From Planifilum fulgidum (GTDB taxonomy: Bacteria > Bacillota > Bacilli > Thermoactinomycetales > DSM-44946): a stretch of DNA of 64,000 bases. The stretch lies in the NCBI RefSeq assembly GCF_900113175.1, contig NZ_FOOK01000009.1, forward strand, positions 41,731 to 105,730, read 5' to 3'. The position numbers and the translations under genes are program-made. Of the stretch, positions 43,850 to 53,711 are shown piece by piece. A model generated the notes under the pieces. The model saw nothing but the letters and a program-made list of their open reading frames with translations. It was not told the origin of the DNA and searched no databases. The number at the start of each line of letters is the position of its first letter. Within the stretch, counting starts at the first letter, position 1.

Positions 43850-44533
43850 TCGATTTCCTCTGCGACCCGGGTCCTATTTTCCTTGCTGGTCCGGCACGCA
43901 GGGCCGCCCCGGCATCAGCCGATGGGCTCCGGATGCGGCCGGCACCGGCCGCTTTTTAGGGCAAGGGGCCAGGATCATTTTGCACAGCCATAATTTGCAG
44001 CGAAGACAGCGCCTGCTGAAGGCCGTATCGGCAACCTGCCGCCCGGCGCCCCGGCGAGGCGGTCCCCGAAAGGACGCGGATCTTGAAACGGGGGCGGACC
44101 GCCGCAAACCGGCCGGGCGGGAAGGGATTTGCAAAGCGGATCGTAAGCAAGGCCAGGAGCGTCGATCAGGATTTCTCCCGCATCATCTGCGCAAACCAAC
44201 CCTTGGGCAGATGGGAGCCCCGCCGGCGGTCACCGGGGGTTTTTCGCGGTGCCGCCTGACCGCGACGAGCTCAAGGTTGCGGCTCTCCCTGTCCGCATCC
44301 TCCTGCCGGGCGCGACGGAAATCGACCGAAGACGGGCCGTCGCGATCCCGATCCTTCGCGCCGGAAAATTTTGCCGCCGGGGCCCAAATCGGCGGCATGC
44401 GAAAAGAAACGGAAAGCCCATCCCGGGCGGCCTGCTCGCGCTCCCCCCGTGTTGAAGGCCTCCTTTCCCTATGTTCGGCCCCCGAAGCGCCCCGGGGCGA
44501 TTCCCCCATGAGGCCCGAACCATCCTTCTCATC
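43850..44533. other. GC-rich stretch upstream of lia without recognisable gene
   Basis: Minus-strand frames shift repeatedly and include fragments such as L-P-K-G-W-F-A-Q-M-M-R-E-K near 44180-44230 that look formerly coding. No intact start-to-stop gene, ribosome site or family is recognisable. Confidence 0.45.
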
Positions 44534-44556
44534 AAAAAAGGCCGCCAGTGGCGGCC
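44534..44556 (-). terminator. Rho-independent terminator
   Basis: GGCCGCC-act-GGCGGCC then TTTTTT on the minus strand. It lies 55 bases after the stop of the small frame at 44611. Confidence 0.7.
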
Positions 44557-44610
44557 GGGGATCGATTCAATCCCCATGATTTACGGGTATCTCCGGCGGA
44601 AAGGCCCCCT

Positions 44611-44730
44611 TCAATCCGTCAGCATCCATCCGCCCATCGTTCCGCCCAACCCTTCCGCGGCGACCCAGAGGCACTGGTCCCACCCCGGGATTTCCTCATT
44701 TTGGAATTCTCCCACTCGACAGTCTTCCAT
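44611..44730 (-). CDS. Candidate small protein (39 aa) or gene remnant
   Basis: M-E-D-C-R-V-G-E-F then I-P-G-W-D-Q-C-L-W-V-A-A-E-G and G-G-T-M-G-G-W-M, stop, then a perfect terminator. Composition is protein-like, with two Cys and four Trp/Phe, unlike the Arg/Pro noise around it. The frame continues upstream to about 44790 (M-D-E-G-S...) and the ribosome site is weak. It may be a real short gene or the 3' end of a decayed one. No family named. Confidence 0.35.
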   Translation of the reverse strand: MEDCRVGEFQNEEIPGWDQCLWVAAEGLGGTMGGWMLTD

Positions 44731-44821
44731 TTTCCGAAGGTGGGAAACCGATCCGGGCCGTCCCCCTCCGCCCGCTGACCCCTCGTCCATGCGGCCTTCC
44801 TCCTTGGCCCCGCCGCCAAAC

Positions 44822-44851
44822 AAAAAAGGCCGCCTCCTCCTTCGGCGGCCT
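44822..44851 (-). terminator. Terminator of the epimerase-like gene
   Basis: GGCCGCC/GGCGGCC stem with TTTTTT on the minus strand, about 110 bases after the 44960 stop. Confidence 0.7.
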
Positions 44852-44959
44852 GAGATCGCAGGCAAGGAAAAATCCTTGAGGTCGGGCCCCGGCCGTGCAG
44901 CGGGGCCGTCCGGCGAAAAATCCGCTTTCCTCCGGCACTTCGGCGGCCATGCCAGCCAT

Positions 44960-45928
44960 TTAACCGGGGGGAAGATCGGCATCCTCCTTCATCCGGCGGA
45001 TCAGTTCGCGGACGGGCGTCAGGGAGACGTTCGGAAAAAGCTCCTTCATGGTTTCGGGATCCACCACGGCATCCCGTTCAACCATGTCGCGAAAAACCTC
45101 CCGTGAAGGCATCCGATCGGGAAACAGCCGGGAGCCGAGCCACAATCCCGCCTCGGCCAAGGAGGGCGGAACCGCCCATTCCTTGAAGGGTTTCCCCCGC
45201 TCCTCGCCGGCCAAACGGATCCAATCGGAGGGCGAAAGGGCCTCGGGCCCGCCGATCTCCACGGTCCGTCCGCGAACGCGCGGGTTGAGGGAAGCGTCGA
45301 TCAGGCAGGAGGCCACGTCGTCGACGGCGATCGGGCTGGTCCGGACCGAAGGAAGCGCGTGCGGAATCCCCGGTGCCTTTTCCCACCAGTGGATGGCCGG
45401 AATTTGCAAATAGAATCTCCTGCCGGGATGAATGATGACGGACGAACGCAAAATGGAATGGGAAACGCCCGACTCGCGGACGGCCTCCTCCGCCCGCCAC
45501 TTCGCCCGAAACAGGGCCGACCGGGCGTCCTGCGACGCATACATGCACGAAAGGTAGGTGATATAGGCGACCGACTCCCGCTTGCAGGCTTCGATCAGGT
45601 GTCGGACACCCTCCACCTCCACCCGTTCGATCTCCTCCGGCCTGCCGGGACGAAGCGGAGAAATCCCCGCCGTCCAGATCACCTGGTGCACGCCCCGGAC
45701 CGCTTCGGCCAGGGCATCGGGATTTCTCACATCTCCCGCCACCAGCCGGACCCGGGAAAGGACGGGAGCCAGCCGCCGGATGGAGGAATCGGGACGCACC
45801 AAAGCGCGAACCGGTCGCCCCCGCTCCACCAACCGGACGACGACCCGGCTTCCCACCCGGCCGCTTGCGCCGATCACCAAGCAGGTTCCCGGAGTTCCTC
45901 CCGCCTCGTAGGACGAGTACCCACGCAT
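44960..45928 (-). CDS. NAD(P)-binding atypical SDR (NmrA/epimerase-like)
   Basis: 322 aa. N-terminal nucleotide-binding V-I-G-A-S-G-R-V-G-S and the substrate-domain I-T-Y-L-S-C-M-Y-A-S with a later I-G-G-P-E-A-L. Belongs to the NmrA/complex-I-associated group of extended SDRs; these are often regulators or lack the Tyr-x3-Lys catalytic pair, which I do not see here. Function unknown. GGGAG precedes the ATG. Single gene. Confidence 0.85.
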   Translation of the reverse strand: MRGYSSYEAGGTPGTCLVIGASGRVGSRVVVRLVERGRPVRALVRPDSSIRRLAPVLSRVRLVAGDVRNPDALAEAVRGVHQVIWTAGISPLRPGRPEEIERVEVEGVRHLIEACKRESVAYITYLSCMYASQDARSALFRAKWRAEEAVRESGVSHSILRSSVIIHPGRRFYLQIPAIHWWEKAPGIPHALPSVRTSPIAVDDVASCLIDASLNPRVRGRTVEIGGPEALSPSDWIRLAGEERGKPFKEWAVPPSLAEAGLWLGSRLFPDRMPSREVFRDMVERDAVVDPETMKELFPNVSLTPVRELIRRMKEDADLPPG

Positions 45929-45987
45929 CGGATCATCTCCCGTCTTGAAGATGCGTCAAGGGAGACGGAGCGGGATCTCCCCTCCTG

Positions 45988-47250
45988 CTATCCCTGAACC
46001 AATTTGACTTTGGCGAAACGGCGCTTTCCGACCTGGACCACCATCCCGTCACTAACGGGAAGTTCCGCATCCGTGTCGGTCACTTTCTCCCCGTCGATCC
46101 GGACGGCCGACTGCTGGATGAAGCGACGCGCCTCCCCGTTGGAGCCGGCAAGGCCCAGTCGGTTCAGCAGACGGACGATCCACATTTTCCCGTCCTTCAA
46201 TTCGGAAGCGGAAATCTCCACCTCGTCGATCTCCTCCGGCAGTTTTCCCTGCTGGAAGACGGTGCGGAAATGGCGCTCTGCCTCATCGGCGGCCTCCTGT
46301 CCGTGATACATCCGGACAAAGGTGTGGGCCAGGCGCATCTTGGCGTCCCGGGGATGGAGGGTGCCCTTCTCCAGCCCCTCCTTGATCCGGTCCAATTCCT
46401 CCGGTGGAAGGTCGGTGGCCAGCTCGTAATACTTCAGCATCAGCTCGTCGGGAATCGACATCGTCTTTCCGTACATCTCCTTGGGCGGTTCGTCGATGCC
46501 GATGTAATTGCCCAGGCTTTTGCTCATCTTTTTGACCCCGTCGAGCCCCTCGAGGAGCGGCATCATCATGATCACCTGCTCCGGCTGGCCGTACTCCCGC
46601 TGCAGCTGGCGTCCCATGAGCAGGTTGAACTTCTGATCGGTTCCTCCCAGCTCCACATCGCTTTTCAGGGCGACGGAATCATAGCCCTGCATCAGGGGAT
46701 AGAAAAACTCGTGGACGCTGATGGCCTGACCGCTGTGGTACCGCTTGGCAAAATCGTCCCGCTCCAGCATGCGGGCCACCGTGCACTTGGAGGCCAGCTC
46801 CGTCACTTCCATGAACGTGAGGGGTTTCAGCCACGTGCTGTTGAAATGGACCTCCGTCCGCTCAGGAGAGAGAATCTTGAACAGCTGCCGGGTATAGGTC
46901 TCCGCGTTGGCTTTCACCTCTTCCTCCGTCAATTGGCGCCGCGTCTCCGATTTTCCCGTGGGATCGCCGATCCGCCCGGTGAAATCGCCGATCACCAGTT
47001 GGACGATATGCCCCAGTTCCTGGAACTGGCGCAATTTGTGAAGCACCACCGTATGCCCGATGTGGATATCCGGCGCCGAGGGATCCAGTCCCAGCTTCAC
47101 CTTGAGGGGCTTGCCCGTCTCAACGGAGCGGCGCAGCTTCCCGACCAGATCCTCCTCGGGAATGATCTCCGCCGTTCCACGGCGAAGAATGGCCAGCTGC
47201 CGCTCCACCTCCTCCCGCACTTCGGGGCGCATCTCGGTTTCCATCGACAC
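45988..47250 (-). CDS. tyrS: Tyrosyl-tRNA synthetase
   Basis: 420-aa class I synthetase. HIGH motif in [14 protein letters not shown] in K-K-M-S-K-S-L-G-N, and a C-terminal S4 RNA-binding domain ([14 protein letters not shown]). The [10 protein letters not shown] form places it with the TyrZ/TyrS-2 subgroup. GTG 47250 with GGTGA six bases away. Controlled by the T-box immediately upstream. Confidence 0.96.
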   Translation of the reverse strand: MSMETEMRPEVREEVERQLAILRRGTAEIIPEEDLVGKLRRSVETGKPLKVKLGLDPSAPDIHIGHTVVLHKLRQFQELGHIVQLVIGDFTGRIGDPTGKSETRRQLTEEEVKANAETYTRQLFKILSPERTEVHFNSTWLKPLTFMEVTELASKCTVARMLERDDFAKRYHSGQAISVHEFFYPLMQGYDSVALKSDVELGGTDQKFNLLMGRQLQREYGQPEQVIMMMPLLEGLDGVKKMSKSLGNYIGIDEPPKEMYGKTMSIPDELMLKYYELATDLPPEELDRIKEGLEKGTLHPRDAKMRLAHTFVRMYHGQEAADEAERHFRTVFQQGKLPEEIDEVEISASELKDGKMWIVRLLNRLGLAGSNGEARRFIQQSAVRIDGEKVTDTDAELPVSDGMVVQVGKRRFAKVKLVQG

Positions 47251-47326
47251 GTGGAATCACCTTCCCTCCGTTGATTTGAGTCGCTTCGGGCCGATCGACC
47301 CGGGACCTCCCGCTTCCGGAAATCAT

Positions 47327-47560
47327 AAAACCCCGTCCCATTAAGGGACGGGGTTTTCCCGCGGTACCACCCTTATTGAAAGCGCCGAGCGCTTTCCACT
47401 CTTCGGATAACGGGGAAAACCCCCCGTCGCGCTCCGGCATCCGCCGAAACGCGAAGGCTCCCGGGTGTAATTCGCACGACGGGGACCGCTGGTTCGCAGC
47501 AACCACCAGCTCTCTGAAGGGAACCGACCGCCGGCTACTGGGCCCGTTCTTCGCCTTTCT
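47327..47560 (-). promoter_or_regulatory. Tyrosyl T-box riboswitch with terminator
   Basis: Minus strand: the conserved T-box AAGGGTGGTACCGCGG is at 47359-47374. It is followed by a 13-bp terminator stem (AAAACCCCGTCCC and complement, 47327-47357). Stem I has the A-G-A-G-A-G-C-T-G-G bulge region near 47505-47520. The specifier loop reads GAATTACACC, containing the Tyr codon TAC. Uncharged tRNA-Tyr would stabilise the antiterminator and allow tyrS transcription. Confidence 0.93.
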
Positions 47561-47616
47561 CACATGGATGAAAAAATTTTTTATCCCCGTGATTTTAAGT
47601 GATCCGCCCCTCCCTT

Positions 47617-47629
47617 GCTATGGTATAAT
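47617..47629 (+). promoter_or_regulatory. Extended -10 promoter of the penicillin-binding protein gene
   Basis: TGGTATAAT with TATAAT at 47624-47629, about 30 bases before the ATG at 47660. No good -35, consistent with an extended -10 type. Confidence 0.6.
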
Positions 47630-47659
47630 ATTACCGTACAATGAGGAGGGTAGCAAGCG

Positions 47660-49945
47660 ATGGCAAAGGGAGATTTTCCGTCTCCTCCGGATCAAAACCG
47701 GACGGGGAAAAAACGCGTCCTTAAGGGCTTTTTTTATACGCTTTTTATCTGTCTGGTCGTCCTCCTTTCCCTCTCCCTGGGAGCCGCCGGTGTCGCGGCG
47801 GGGTACGTGGCCGCCCTGGTCAAGGATGAACCGGTTCGGGACAAGAATTATTTCGACCAAAAGCTTTCGGGCTGGCATCAAACCAGCTACGCCTATTTTC
47901 GGGATAAAAGCCTGATCGGTTCGGTTCGGACGCTGATCGGGGACCGCAAACTGGTGGAAAATGACGAAGTCAGCCAATATCTGATCGATGCCCTCATCTC
48001 CACCGAAGACCGGGAATTCTACAATCACTCCGGCATCGTCCCGCGCTCCCTCCTGCGTGCCGTCTACGAGGATTTGACCAATCAGAAGGTGGTCACCGGG
48101 GGAAGCACCATCACCCAACAGCTGGTCAAGCGGGCCATTTTGGAAAACTATTCGAAAACCTATGACCGGAAGGCCAAGGAAATTCTCCTCGCTCTGCGAT
48201 TGGAGCGGATGTACAGCAAGGAGGAAATCCTGAACGCCTACCTGAACAGCCTCTATTTCGGGACCGGTTCCGGCGGCCAGCACTTGTACGGCGTGCAAGC
48301 CGCGGCCCAGGGGATTTTCGGGGTGGACGCCAAGGACCTGAACATCGCCCAGGCCGCTTATCTCGCCGGCATGATCCAGCGGCCGAACGACTTCAACCCC
48401 TTTAAAAAGGAAGGCCTGGAACGCGGCAAGAAGCGGATGAAAATGGTCCTCGACAACATGCTGGACAACGGGAAAATCACCCAGCAGCAGTATGAGGAGG
48501 CCCGCTCCTTCGACATCAAAGGATCCCTCACCAAAAAGAAGCAAAACGCCTACAGCCGCTACCCCTACATCATGATGGCCGTGGAGGAACGGGCGGCGGA
48601 GGCGCTGATGAGGGCGGACGGCCTCGATCCCAAGGAATTGAGCAAAAAAGGGCAGTATCAGGCGACGCTTCAAAAATATATCCAGAAGGTGCAGCAAGGC
48701 GGCTATCACATCTACACGACCATCGACAAAAAGTTGTATGACGCCATGAACAAGGCCGCCAAGAACCCCAACCTGTACGCCCAGCCCATCACATACCGGA
48801 CAAAGCTGGGCGGCAAATGGGTGACGCTGAAGAACGCGACGGAGGAAGTCGGCGCCACATTGATCGACGTGGAAACGGGGGCGCTCCTCGCCTTTGTCGG
48901 GGGAAGGGATTTTGACAAAGAACAGAAAAACCACGCTCTCAATTCACCGCGTCAGCCCGGTTCGGCGATGAAACCGCTCCTCGGATACGGGCCGGCCCTC
49001 GACCGCGGTGTGATCACCCCCAATTCGATCATCATCGATGAACCCCTGAAAGCCCGGGGATCGTCCAAGGTATACCGAAACGCCACCGGCCAATACAAGG
49101 GGCCCGTCACGGCAAAAACGGCGCTCCAGTGGTCTTACAACATCCCGGCGATCAAGGTGTTCCGCGCCGTCGGCCTGGAGAACGGCTTCAGCTACCTCCG
49201 CAAGATGAACTTCCCCGTACATCCCTATGACGGCGAAGCTTCCGTGATCGGCGGTCTCACCTACGGTTTCACCGTCGAGCGGATGACCGCCGGCTACGCG
49301 ATGATCGCCAACGGCGGCCAATTCAACGAACCGTACATGATCGAGAAAATCGTCGATTCCTCCGGAAAAACCGTTTACGAACACAAGCCGGATCCGGTGC
49401 AAGTGATGTCGCCCCAGGCGGCATACATGCTCACCGACATGCTCAAGGCGGTGGTGCGGGGCGGTACCGCCCAATATATCGGCAGCGGATTCGGAGGATA
49501 TGATCTGGCCGGAAAGACGGGCACGACCCAAAACGAGTACGACCTGTGGTTCGTCGGATACACCCCCAAGGTGGCAATGGGCGTTTGGGTGGGCTACGAT
49601 TACAACCACCGGATCTCCAACAGCAATCGCGCCAAAATCGTGTGGAGATCGATTTTCCAAGCGGTGCTGAAGGCAGACCCCAATCTGTCGCCGCGCCATC
49701 TCCGCTTCAAAAACCCCGGCGGCTTGCCGAGCCAGCAGAAATGCTTCGAGTGCGGACGGCAGAAGGAGTTTGAGAAACAGGACAAGGATAAAGGGGAAAA
49801 CAACCAACAGCAGCAGCAACCCCGGCCCCAACCCCAGCCCCAGCCCCAACCCGGACCCGACAATCCCGGGGAAGGTGACGGCGGAAACCGCCAGATTCCC
49901 ATTCCCCAGCCGCCGAACAATAATCAGAGCGAAAACACGGGTTAA
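47660..49945 (+). CDS. Class A penicillin-binding protein (transglycosylase/transpeptidase)
   Basis: 761 aa bifunctional PBP1a/2c-type peptidoglycan synthase. One N-terminal membrane anchor (about 22-52). GT51 domain with E-D-R-E-F-Y-N-H (116-123) and G-G-S-T-I-T-Q-Q-L. Transpeptidase domain with S-A-M-K (435-438), S-Y-N (492-494) and K-T-G (619-621). The C-terminal tail has a Cys pair (C-F-E-C) and about 60 residues of Gln/Pro repeats, probably disordered and outside. GAGGAGGG precedes the ATG. Monocistronic; two terminators follow. Confidence 0.95.
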   Translation: MAKGDFPSPPDQNRTGKKRVLKGFFYTLFICLVVLLSLSLGAAGVAAGYVAALVKDEPVRDKNYFDQKLSGWHQTSYAYFRDKSLIGSVRTLIGDRKLVENDEVSQYLIDALISTEDREFYNHSGIVPRSLLRAVYEDLTNQKVVTGGSTITQQLVKRAILENYSKTYDRKAKEILLALRLERMYSKEEILNAYLNSLYFGTGSGGQHLYGVQAAAQGIFGVDAKDLNIAQAAYLAGMIQRPNDFNPFKKEGLERGKKRMKMVLDNMLDNGKITQQQYEEARSFDIKGSLTKKKQNAYSRYPYIMMAVEERAAEALMRADGLDPKELSKKGQYQATLQKYIQKVQQGGYHIYTTIDKKLYDAMNKAAKNPNLYAQPITYRTKLGGKWVTLKNATEEVGATLIDVETGALLAFVGGRDFDKEQKNHALNSPRQPGSAMKPLLGYGPALDRGVITPNSIIIDEPLKARGSSKVYRNATGQYKGPVTAKTALQWSYNIPAIKVFRAVGLENGFSYLRKMNFPVHPYDGEASVIGGLTYGFTVERMTAGYAMIANGGQFNEPYMIEKIVDSSGKTVYEHKPDPVQVMSPQAAYMLTDMLKAVVRGGTAQYIGSGFGGYDLAGKTGTTQNEYDLWFVGYTPKVAMGVWVGYDYNHRISNSNRAKIVWRSIFQAVLKADPNLSPRHLRFKNPGGLPSQQKCFECGRQKEFEKQDKDKGENNQQQQQPRPQPQPQPQPGPDNPGEGDGGNRQIPIPQPPNNNQSENTG

Positions 49946-49994
49946 ACCCGTTTCCCATTTCCCACCCGCAAACATGCGGATGATGCCGAAACAC

Positions 49995-50024
49995 AAAAGA
50001 GGGGCGGACTCCAGCCCCTCTTTT
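49995..50024 (+). terminator. Terminator of the PBP gene
   Basis: AAAAGAGGGGC/GCCCCTCTTTT stem, symmetric and potentially bidirectional. Confidence 0.8.
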
Positions 50025-50053
50025 CCATTTCCATATCCCTTTCCCCATGAGGA

Positions 50054-50083
50054 GGGTGCCGCCGAGCGGGGCGGCACCCTTTT
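50054..50083 (+). terminator. Second terminator after the PBP gene
   Basis: GGGTGCCGCC/GGCGGCACCC stem followed by TTTT, 30 bases past the first hairpin. Confidence 0.7.
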
Positions 50084-50244
50084 CGCCTTTCCGTTTATCA
50101 GATCGGGACAAGGCGGTCTCCACCGCCCGACAGTTCCTTCCGGACATTGGATCTCAAAGCAATCGACGCGGCTTCCATCCCCTCCGACCTGCGGACCGGC
50201 CCCCTCTAAAGCTTCCGATCCGCCTTCAGGCCGTCGAAACAACA

Positions 50245-50266
50245 GGCGCAGGGAAATCCCTGCGCC
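50245..50266 (-). terminator. Terminator of acsA
   Basis: Perfect GGCGCAGGG/CCCTGCGCC-type stem with a small loop directly after the acsA stop; T-rich sequence (TGTTGTTT) follows on the minus strand. Confidence 0.65.
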
Positions 50267-50278
50267 TTCATCGCTTCG

Positions 50279-52000
50279 TCAATCCTCCATCGTCGACAGG
50301 TCTCCCGTGGGCAGGCCCAGCTCCCAAGCCTTCAGCACGCGGCGCATGATCTTTCCGCTGCGGGTCTTGGGCAGCTTATCCCTGAATTCGATCTCCCGCG
50401 GCGCGGCGTGGGCGGCAAGTCCCTTCTTCACGAACTCATAAATCTCCTTCTTAAGCTCCTCGGAGGGTTCGTATCCTGCCCTCAGGGAGATGAACGCCTT
50501 GATGATCTCGCCCCGGACGGGATCCGGTTTTCCGATCACTCCGGCTTCGGCCACCGCCGGGTGTTCCACCAGTTTGCTTTCCACTTCGAAGGGACCGACC
50601 CGCTCACCCGAGGTGTTGATCACATCGTCCAACCGTCCTTGGAACCAGAAGTAGCCGTCTTCATCCATATAGGCGGAGTCGCCGGAGATGTACCATCCGG
50701 GAATGCGGAAATATTCGTCGTATTTCGCCTTGTTCTTCCAGATGGCCCGCATCATCGACGGCCAAGGAGTGCGGATGGCCAAGTGCCCCATCTGGTAGGG
50801 AGGCAGTTCGTTCCCCTGATCGTCCAGAATCGCCGCTTGAATCCCCGGGAAGGGACGTCCCATCGAACCCGGTTTGATCTCCATGCACGGATAGTTGGCG
50901 ATCAGGATGCCGCCCGTTTCCGTCATCCACCAGTTGTCGTGAATGCGGCGCCCGTACACTTTCAGTCCCCAGCGGACCACTTCGGGGTTAAGGGGTTCTC
51001 CGACGCTGAGAATGTGACGCAAACGGGACAGATCGTATTTCTTGACGATCTCCTCGCCGGCCCCCATCAACATCCGGAAAGCCGTCGGCGCGCTGTACCA
51101 GACGGTCACACCGTATTTTTCCAGGGTCCGATACCAGTCGTCCGGATTGAACCGTCCTCCCCGGATCACATTGGTCACGCCGTTCAGCCAGGGAGCGAAA
51201 ATGCCGTAGGAGGTTCCCGTGACCCATCCCGGATCGGCGGTGCACCAGTAAATGTCGTCCTCCTGCAGGTCCAGCACCCATTTCCCGGTCTGATAATGTT
51301 GGATCATGGCGTTGTGGACATGGAGCACGCCCTTCGGCTTTCCGGTGGAACCGGAAGTGTAGTGGATCAGCATCGGATCCTCACGGTCGACCCACTCGAT
51401 TTCCAGTTCCGGGGAAGCCGCTTCCATCTCCTTGTGAAAATCGTAATACCCCTCGCCCAGCTCCCCTTCGATCTCGCCCACCAGAATGATGTGCTTGAGG
51501 GCAGGCAGGTCTTTCACCGGCACCCGTTCCAATAGCTGCGGCGTGGTGACGAGCGCCACCGCCTCGCTGTTTTCCAGCCGGTCCCGGACAGCCGCTTCCA
51601 TGAAGGCCTCGAAGAGGGGACCGACCACCGCCCCGATCTTGATCGCGCCGAGAAAACTGAAATACAACTCCGGAGTGCGCGGCATGAAGATGAAAACCCG
51701 GTCGCCTTTTTTTATGCCCAACTTCCGAAGAACATTTCCAAAACGGTTGGACTTCTCTTTCATTTCCAAAAACGTGTATTGTTCTTCACGGTTCGCATCG
51801 CTGTAGTAGAGGGCGATCTTGTCGCGACGGTCGGATTCCGCATGCCGGTCGATCGCTTCATAGGCGGCGTTCACTTTTCCGGTTTCATACCAGGAGAAAA
51901 CCTTTTCAACGTCTTTCCAATCAAAATTGCGGTAAGTCTCCTCATAATCTTTCATGTTGTTCCCTGTTGTCATCACCTTGATCCGTTCCGAATGATCCAT
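50279..52000 (-). CDS. acsA: Acetyl-CoA synthetase
   Basis: 573-aa AMP-forming ligase: acetate + ATP + CoA to acetyl-CoA. P-loop Y-T-S-G-S-T-G-K-P-K-G, adenylation W-M-T-E-T-G-G, hinge G-R-L-D-D-V-I. The C-terminal P-K-T-R-S-G-K-I-M-R-R has the catalytic Lys at about residue 550, the site acetylated by AcuA in Bacillus. ATG 52000 with AAGGAGGG. Divergent from acuA, whose product and AcuC control it. Confidence 0.97.
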   Translation of the reverse strand: MDHSERIKVMTTGNNMKDYEETYRNFDWKDVEKVFSWYETGKVNAAYEAIDRHAESDRRDKIALYYSDANREEQYTFLEMKEKSNRFGNVLRKLGIKKGDRVFIFMPRTPELYFSFLGAIKIGAVVGPLFEAFMEAAVRDRLENSEAVALVTTPQLLERVPVKDLPALKHIILVGEIEGELGEGYYDFHKEMEAASPELEIEWVDREDPMLIHYTSGSTGKPKGVLHVHNAMIQHYQTGKWVLDLQEDDIYWCTADPGWVTGTSYGIFAPWLNGVTNVIRGGRFNPDDWYRTLEKYGVTVWYSAPTAFRMLMGAGEEIVKKYDLSRLRHILSVGEPLNPEVVRWGLKVYGRRIHDNWWMTETGGILIANYPCMEIKPGSMGRPFPGIQAAILDDQGNELPPYQMGHLAIRTPWPSMMRAIWKNKAKYDEYFRIPGWYISGDSAYMDEDGYFWFQGRLDDVINTSGERVGPFEVESKLVEHPAVAEAGVIGKPDPVRGEIIKAFISLRAGYEPSEELKKEIYEFVKKGLAAHAAPREIEFRDKLPKTRSGKIMRRVLKAWELGLPTGDLSTMED

Positions 52001-52041
52001 CTCCGTTTCCCTCCTTGTTGAAAACGGCTTCATCACCAATC

Positions 52042-52069
52042 ATTATAACACACATATAAACATTCGCAA
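52042..52069 (-). promoter_or_regulatory. SigA promoter of acsA
   Basis: Minus strand TTGCGA (52064-52069), 16-base spacer, TATAAT (52042-52047), in the AT-rich acsA/acuA divergent region. A TATAAT for acuA on plus is at 52134-52139. Confidence 0.65.
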
Positions 52070-52181
52070 TTTCCGATTTAATTTATATGATCCCCTTTTA
52101 TTTAAAAAGCTAGGAATCCCCGCATGCTTTCTATATAATGAAACCACACAAAGCACTCCCGGGAGGTGGCGGTTCGGCCCC

Positions 52182-52814
52182 ATGGAGCACGTCAAACGGT
52201 ACCACCGCAAAGTTCTGAATGCGAACGGAAAATGCCTGGTGACGGAAGGGCCCGTTTCCCCGGAAACCATCGAACGATACCCCTTCCACGAAGGGCTGGT
52301 GGCCTTTCGGCCGCCGGAACAGCAGCGAAAGGCGATGATCGAGATCGCCCGTCTTCCCGAAGGGCGAATCATCATCGCGCGGACGGAAGACACGATCGTC
52401 GGTTACGTCTCCTTTCTCTATCCCGATCCCTTGGAACGCTGGTCCGAAGGGAACATGGAGGACCTGCTGGAACTGGGAGCCATCGAGGTGGCGCCCCCCT
52501 ACCGCAAATACGGAGTGGCCAAGGCCATGCTGAAAACCGCCTTCGCCGATCCGGCAATGGAAAACTACATCGTCATCTCCACGGAATACTACTGGCACTG
52601 GGACCTCAAGGGAACGGGACTGTCCGTTTGGGAATACCGCAAAGTGATGGAAAAGGTGATGGGCAGCGTCGGCATGGAGTGGTTCGCCACCGACGACCCG
52701 GAAATCACCTCCCATCCCGCCAACTGCCTGATGGCCCGCATCGGCAAAAACGTCCCTCTCGAATCCATCGAAAAATTTGACCGGCTCCGCTTCATCAACC
52801 GGCATTTCTATTAA
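52182..52814 (+). CDS. acuA: AcuA, acetyltransferase inactivating AcsA
   Basis: 210-aa GNAT enzyme. Acetyl-CoA site A-I-E-V-A-P-P-Y-R-K-Y-G-V-A; the family-specific S-T-E-Y-Y-W-H-W-D-L-K-G and an N-terminal Y-H-R-K-V-L. Acetylates the catalytic Lys of AcsA. GGGAGGTGG lies 12-13 bases before the ATG. A GC hairpin with ATTTTTG at about 52862-52890 may end or attenuate its transcript before acuB. Confidence 0.95.
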   Translation: MEHVKRYHRKVLNANGKCLVTEGPVSPETIERYPFHEGLVAFRPPEQQRKAMIEIARLPEGRIIIARTEDTIVGYVSFLYPDPLERWSEGNMEDLLELGAIEVAPPYRKYGVAKAMLKTAFADPAMENYIVISTEYYWHWDLKGTGLSVWEYRKVMEKVMGSVGMEWFATDDPEITSHPANCLMARIGKNVPLESIEKFDRLRFINRHFY

Positions 52815-52861
52815 ATCATTCTGAATGGAAGGAAAAATTTAACCTCTCTTTTGGAAATAAC

Positions 52862-52890
52862 CCCGGCTCAAACAGCCGCGGGATTTTTGC
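52862..52890 (+). terminator. Probable terminator/attenuator between acuA and acuB
   Basis: CCCCGGCT paired with AGCCGCGGG (one bulge), then ATTTTTGCTTTTT. Confidence 0.5.
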
Positions 52891-53057
52891 TTTTTATTTC
52901 CGCAAGCTTCCCGCATGCCCAAAGCGGTCCTCTCGTCCTTCGCATCGCGCCTGAAATGTTCCGAATCTTCCGCCCGCCTTTATTTCTTCGGGTTGAAAAG
53001 GTAGAATATAGCCAAAGAAAACAGCTTTTCGGAAAACGAGCAAAAGGGGATTTCATC

Positions 53058-53711
53058 ATGCTGATCGAAGAAATCATGCACCGCCGTGTCCATACCGCCG
53101 GACCGGACACGACGCTGAAACAGGCCCTTCAACTGCTTCAGGAACACCGGATTCGCCACCTTCCCGTGACGGATGGGGACCGGCTCGTGGGCATTGTGAC
53201 CGACCGCGATCTGCGGGAAGCCTGCCCCTCCATCCTGGAGAAAAACCCCCAGGACGACACTCTCGAACAGCCGATTTCGTCCATCATGAAAAGGGAGGTG
53301 ATCACCGCCCATCCCCTCGATTTCATCGAAGACGCCGCCCGGCTCATGTATGAACACCGCATCGGCTGCCTGCCCGTCCTTCAGGAGGAGCGGCTGGTCG
53401 GCATCGTCACCCAGACCGATGTCCTTCACACCCTGATCGAGCTTTTCGGCGTCGACAGGCCCAGTCAACGGGTGGAAATCGAGGTGCCCGACCGAGCCGG
53501 CATGCTGGCGGATGCGGCCCGGGTGTTCCGCCAGCACAAAGCCAATCTCCTGAGCGTCATCATGCATCCGGGAACCCGCGAAAACACCCGGCGCATCGTC
53601 TTTCGGGCGGAGACGATGCTGATCGACGACATTGTCCGGGAGCTCCGGGCGGCCGGTCACCGAGTCCTGTGGCCACCTGTGGAAGACCAGGAGCCGGAGG
53701 GATCCAAGTGA
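53058..53711 (+). CDS. acuB: AcuB, tandem CBS plus ACT domain protein
   Basis: 217 aa. Two CBS domains (about residues 1-60 with H-R-I-R-H-L-P-V-T-D-G-D and 78-135 with H-R-I-G-C-L-P-V-L), then an ACT domain (V-E-I-E-V-P-D-R-A-G-M-L). Probably an adenine-nucleotide-sensing regulator of the acetate switch; the mechanism is not established. AAAAGGGG precedes the ATG. Its TGA overlaps the acuC GTG. Confidence 0.95.
   Translation: MLIEEIMHRRVHTAGPDTTLKQALQLLQEHRIRHLPVTDGDRLVGIVTDRDLREACPSILEKNPQDDTLEQPISSIMKREVITAHPLDFIEDAARLMYEHRIGCLPVLQEERLVGIVTQTDVLHTLIELFGVDRPSQRVEIEVPDRAGMLADAARVFRQHKANLLSVIMHPGTRENTRRIVFRAETMLIDDIVRELRAAGHRVLWPPVEDQEPEGSK

Noticed and set aside
49800..49930. Gln/Pro repeat tract considered as a tandem DNA repeat
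   Set aside because: It is the low-complexity C-terminal tail of the penicillin-binding protein, common in class A PBPs.
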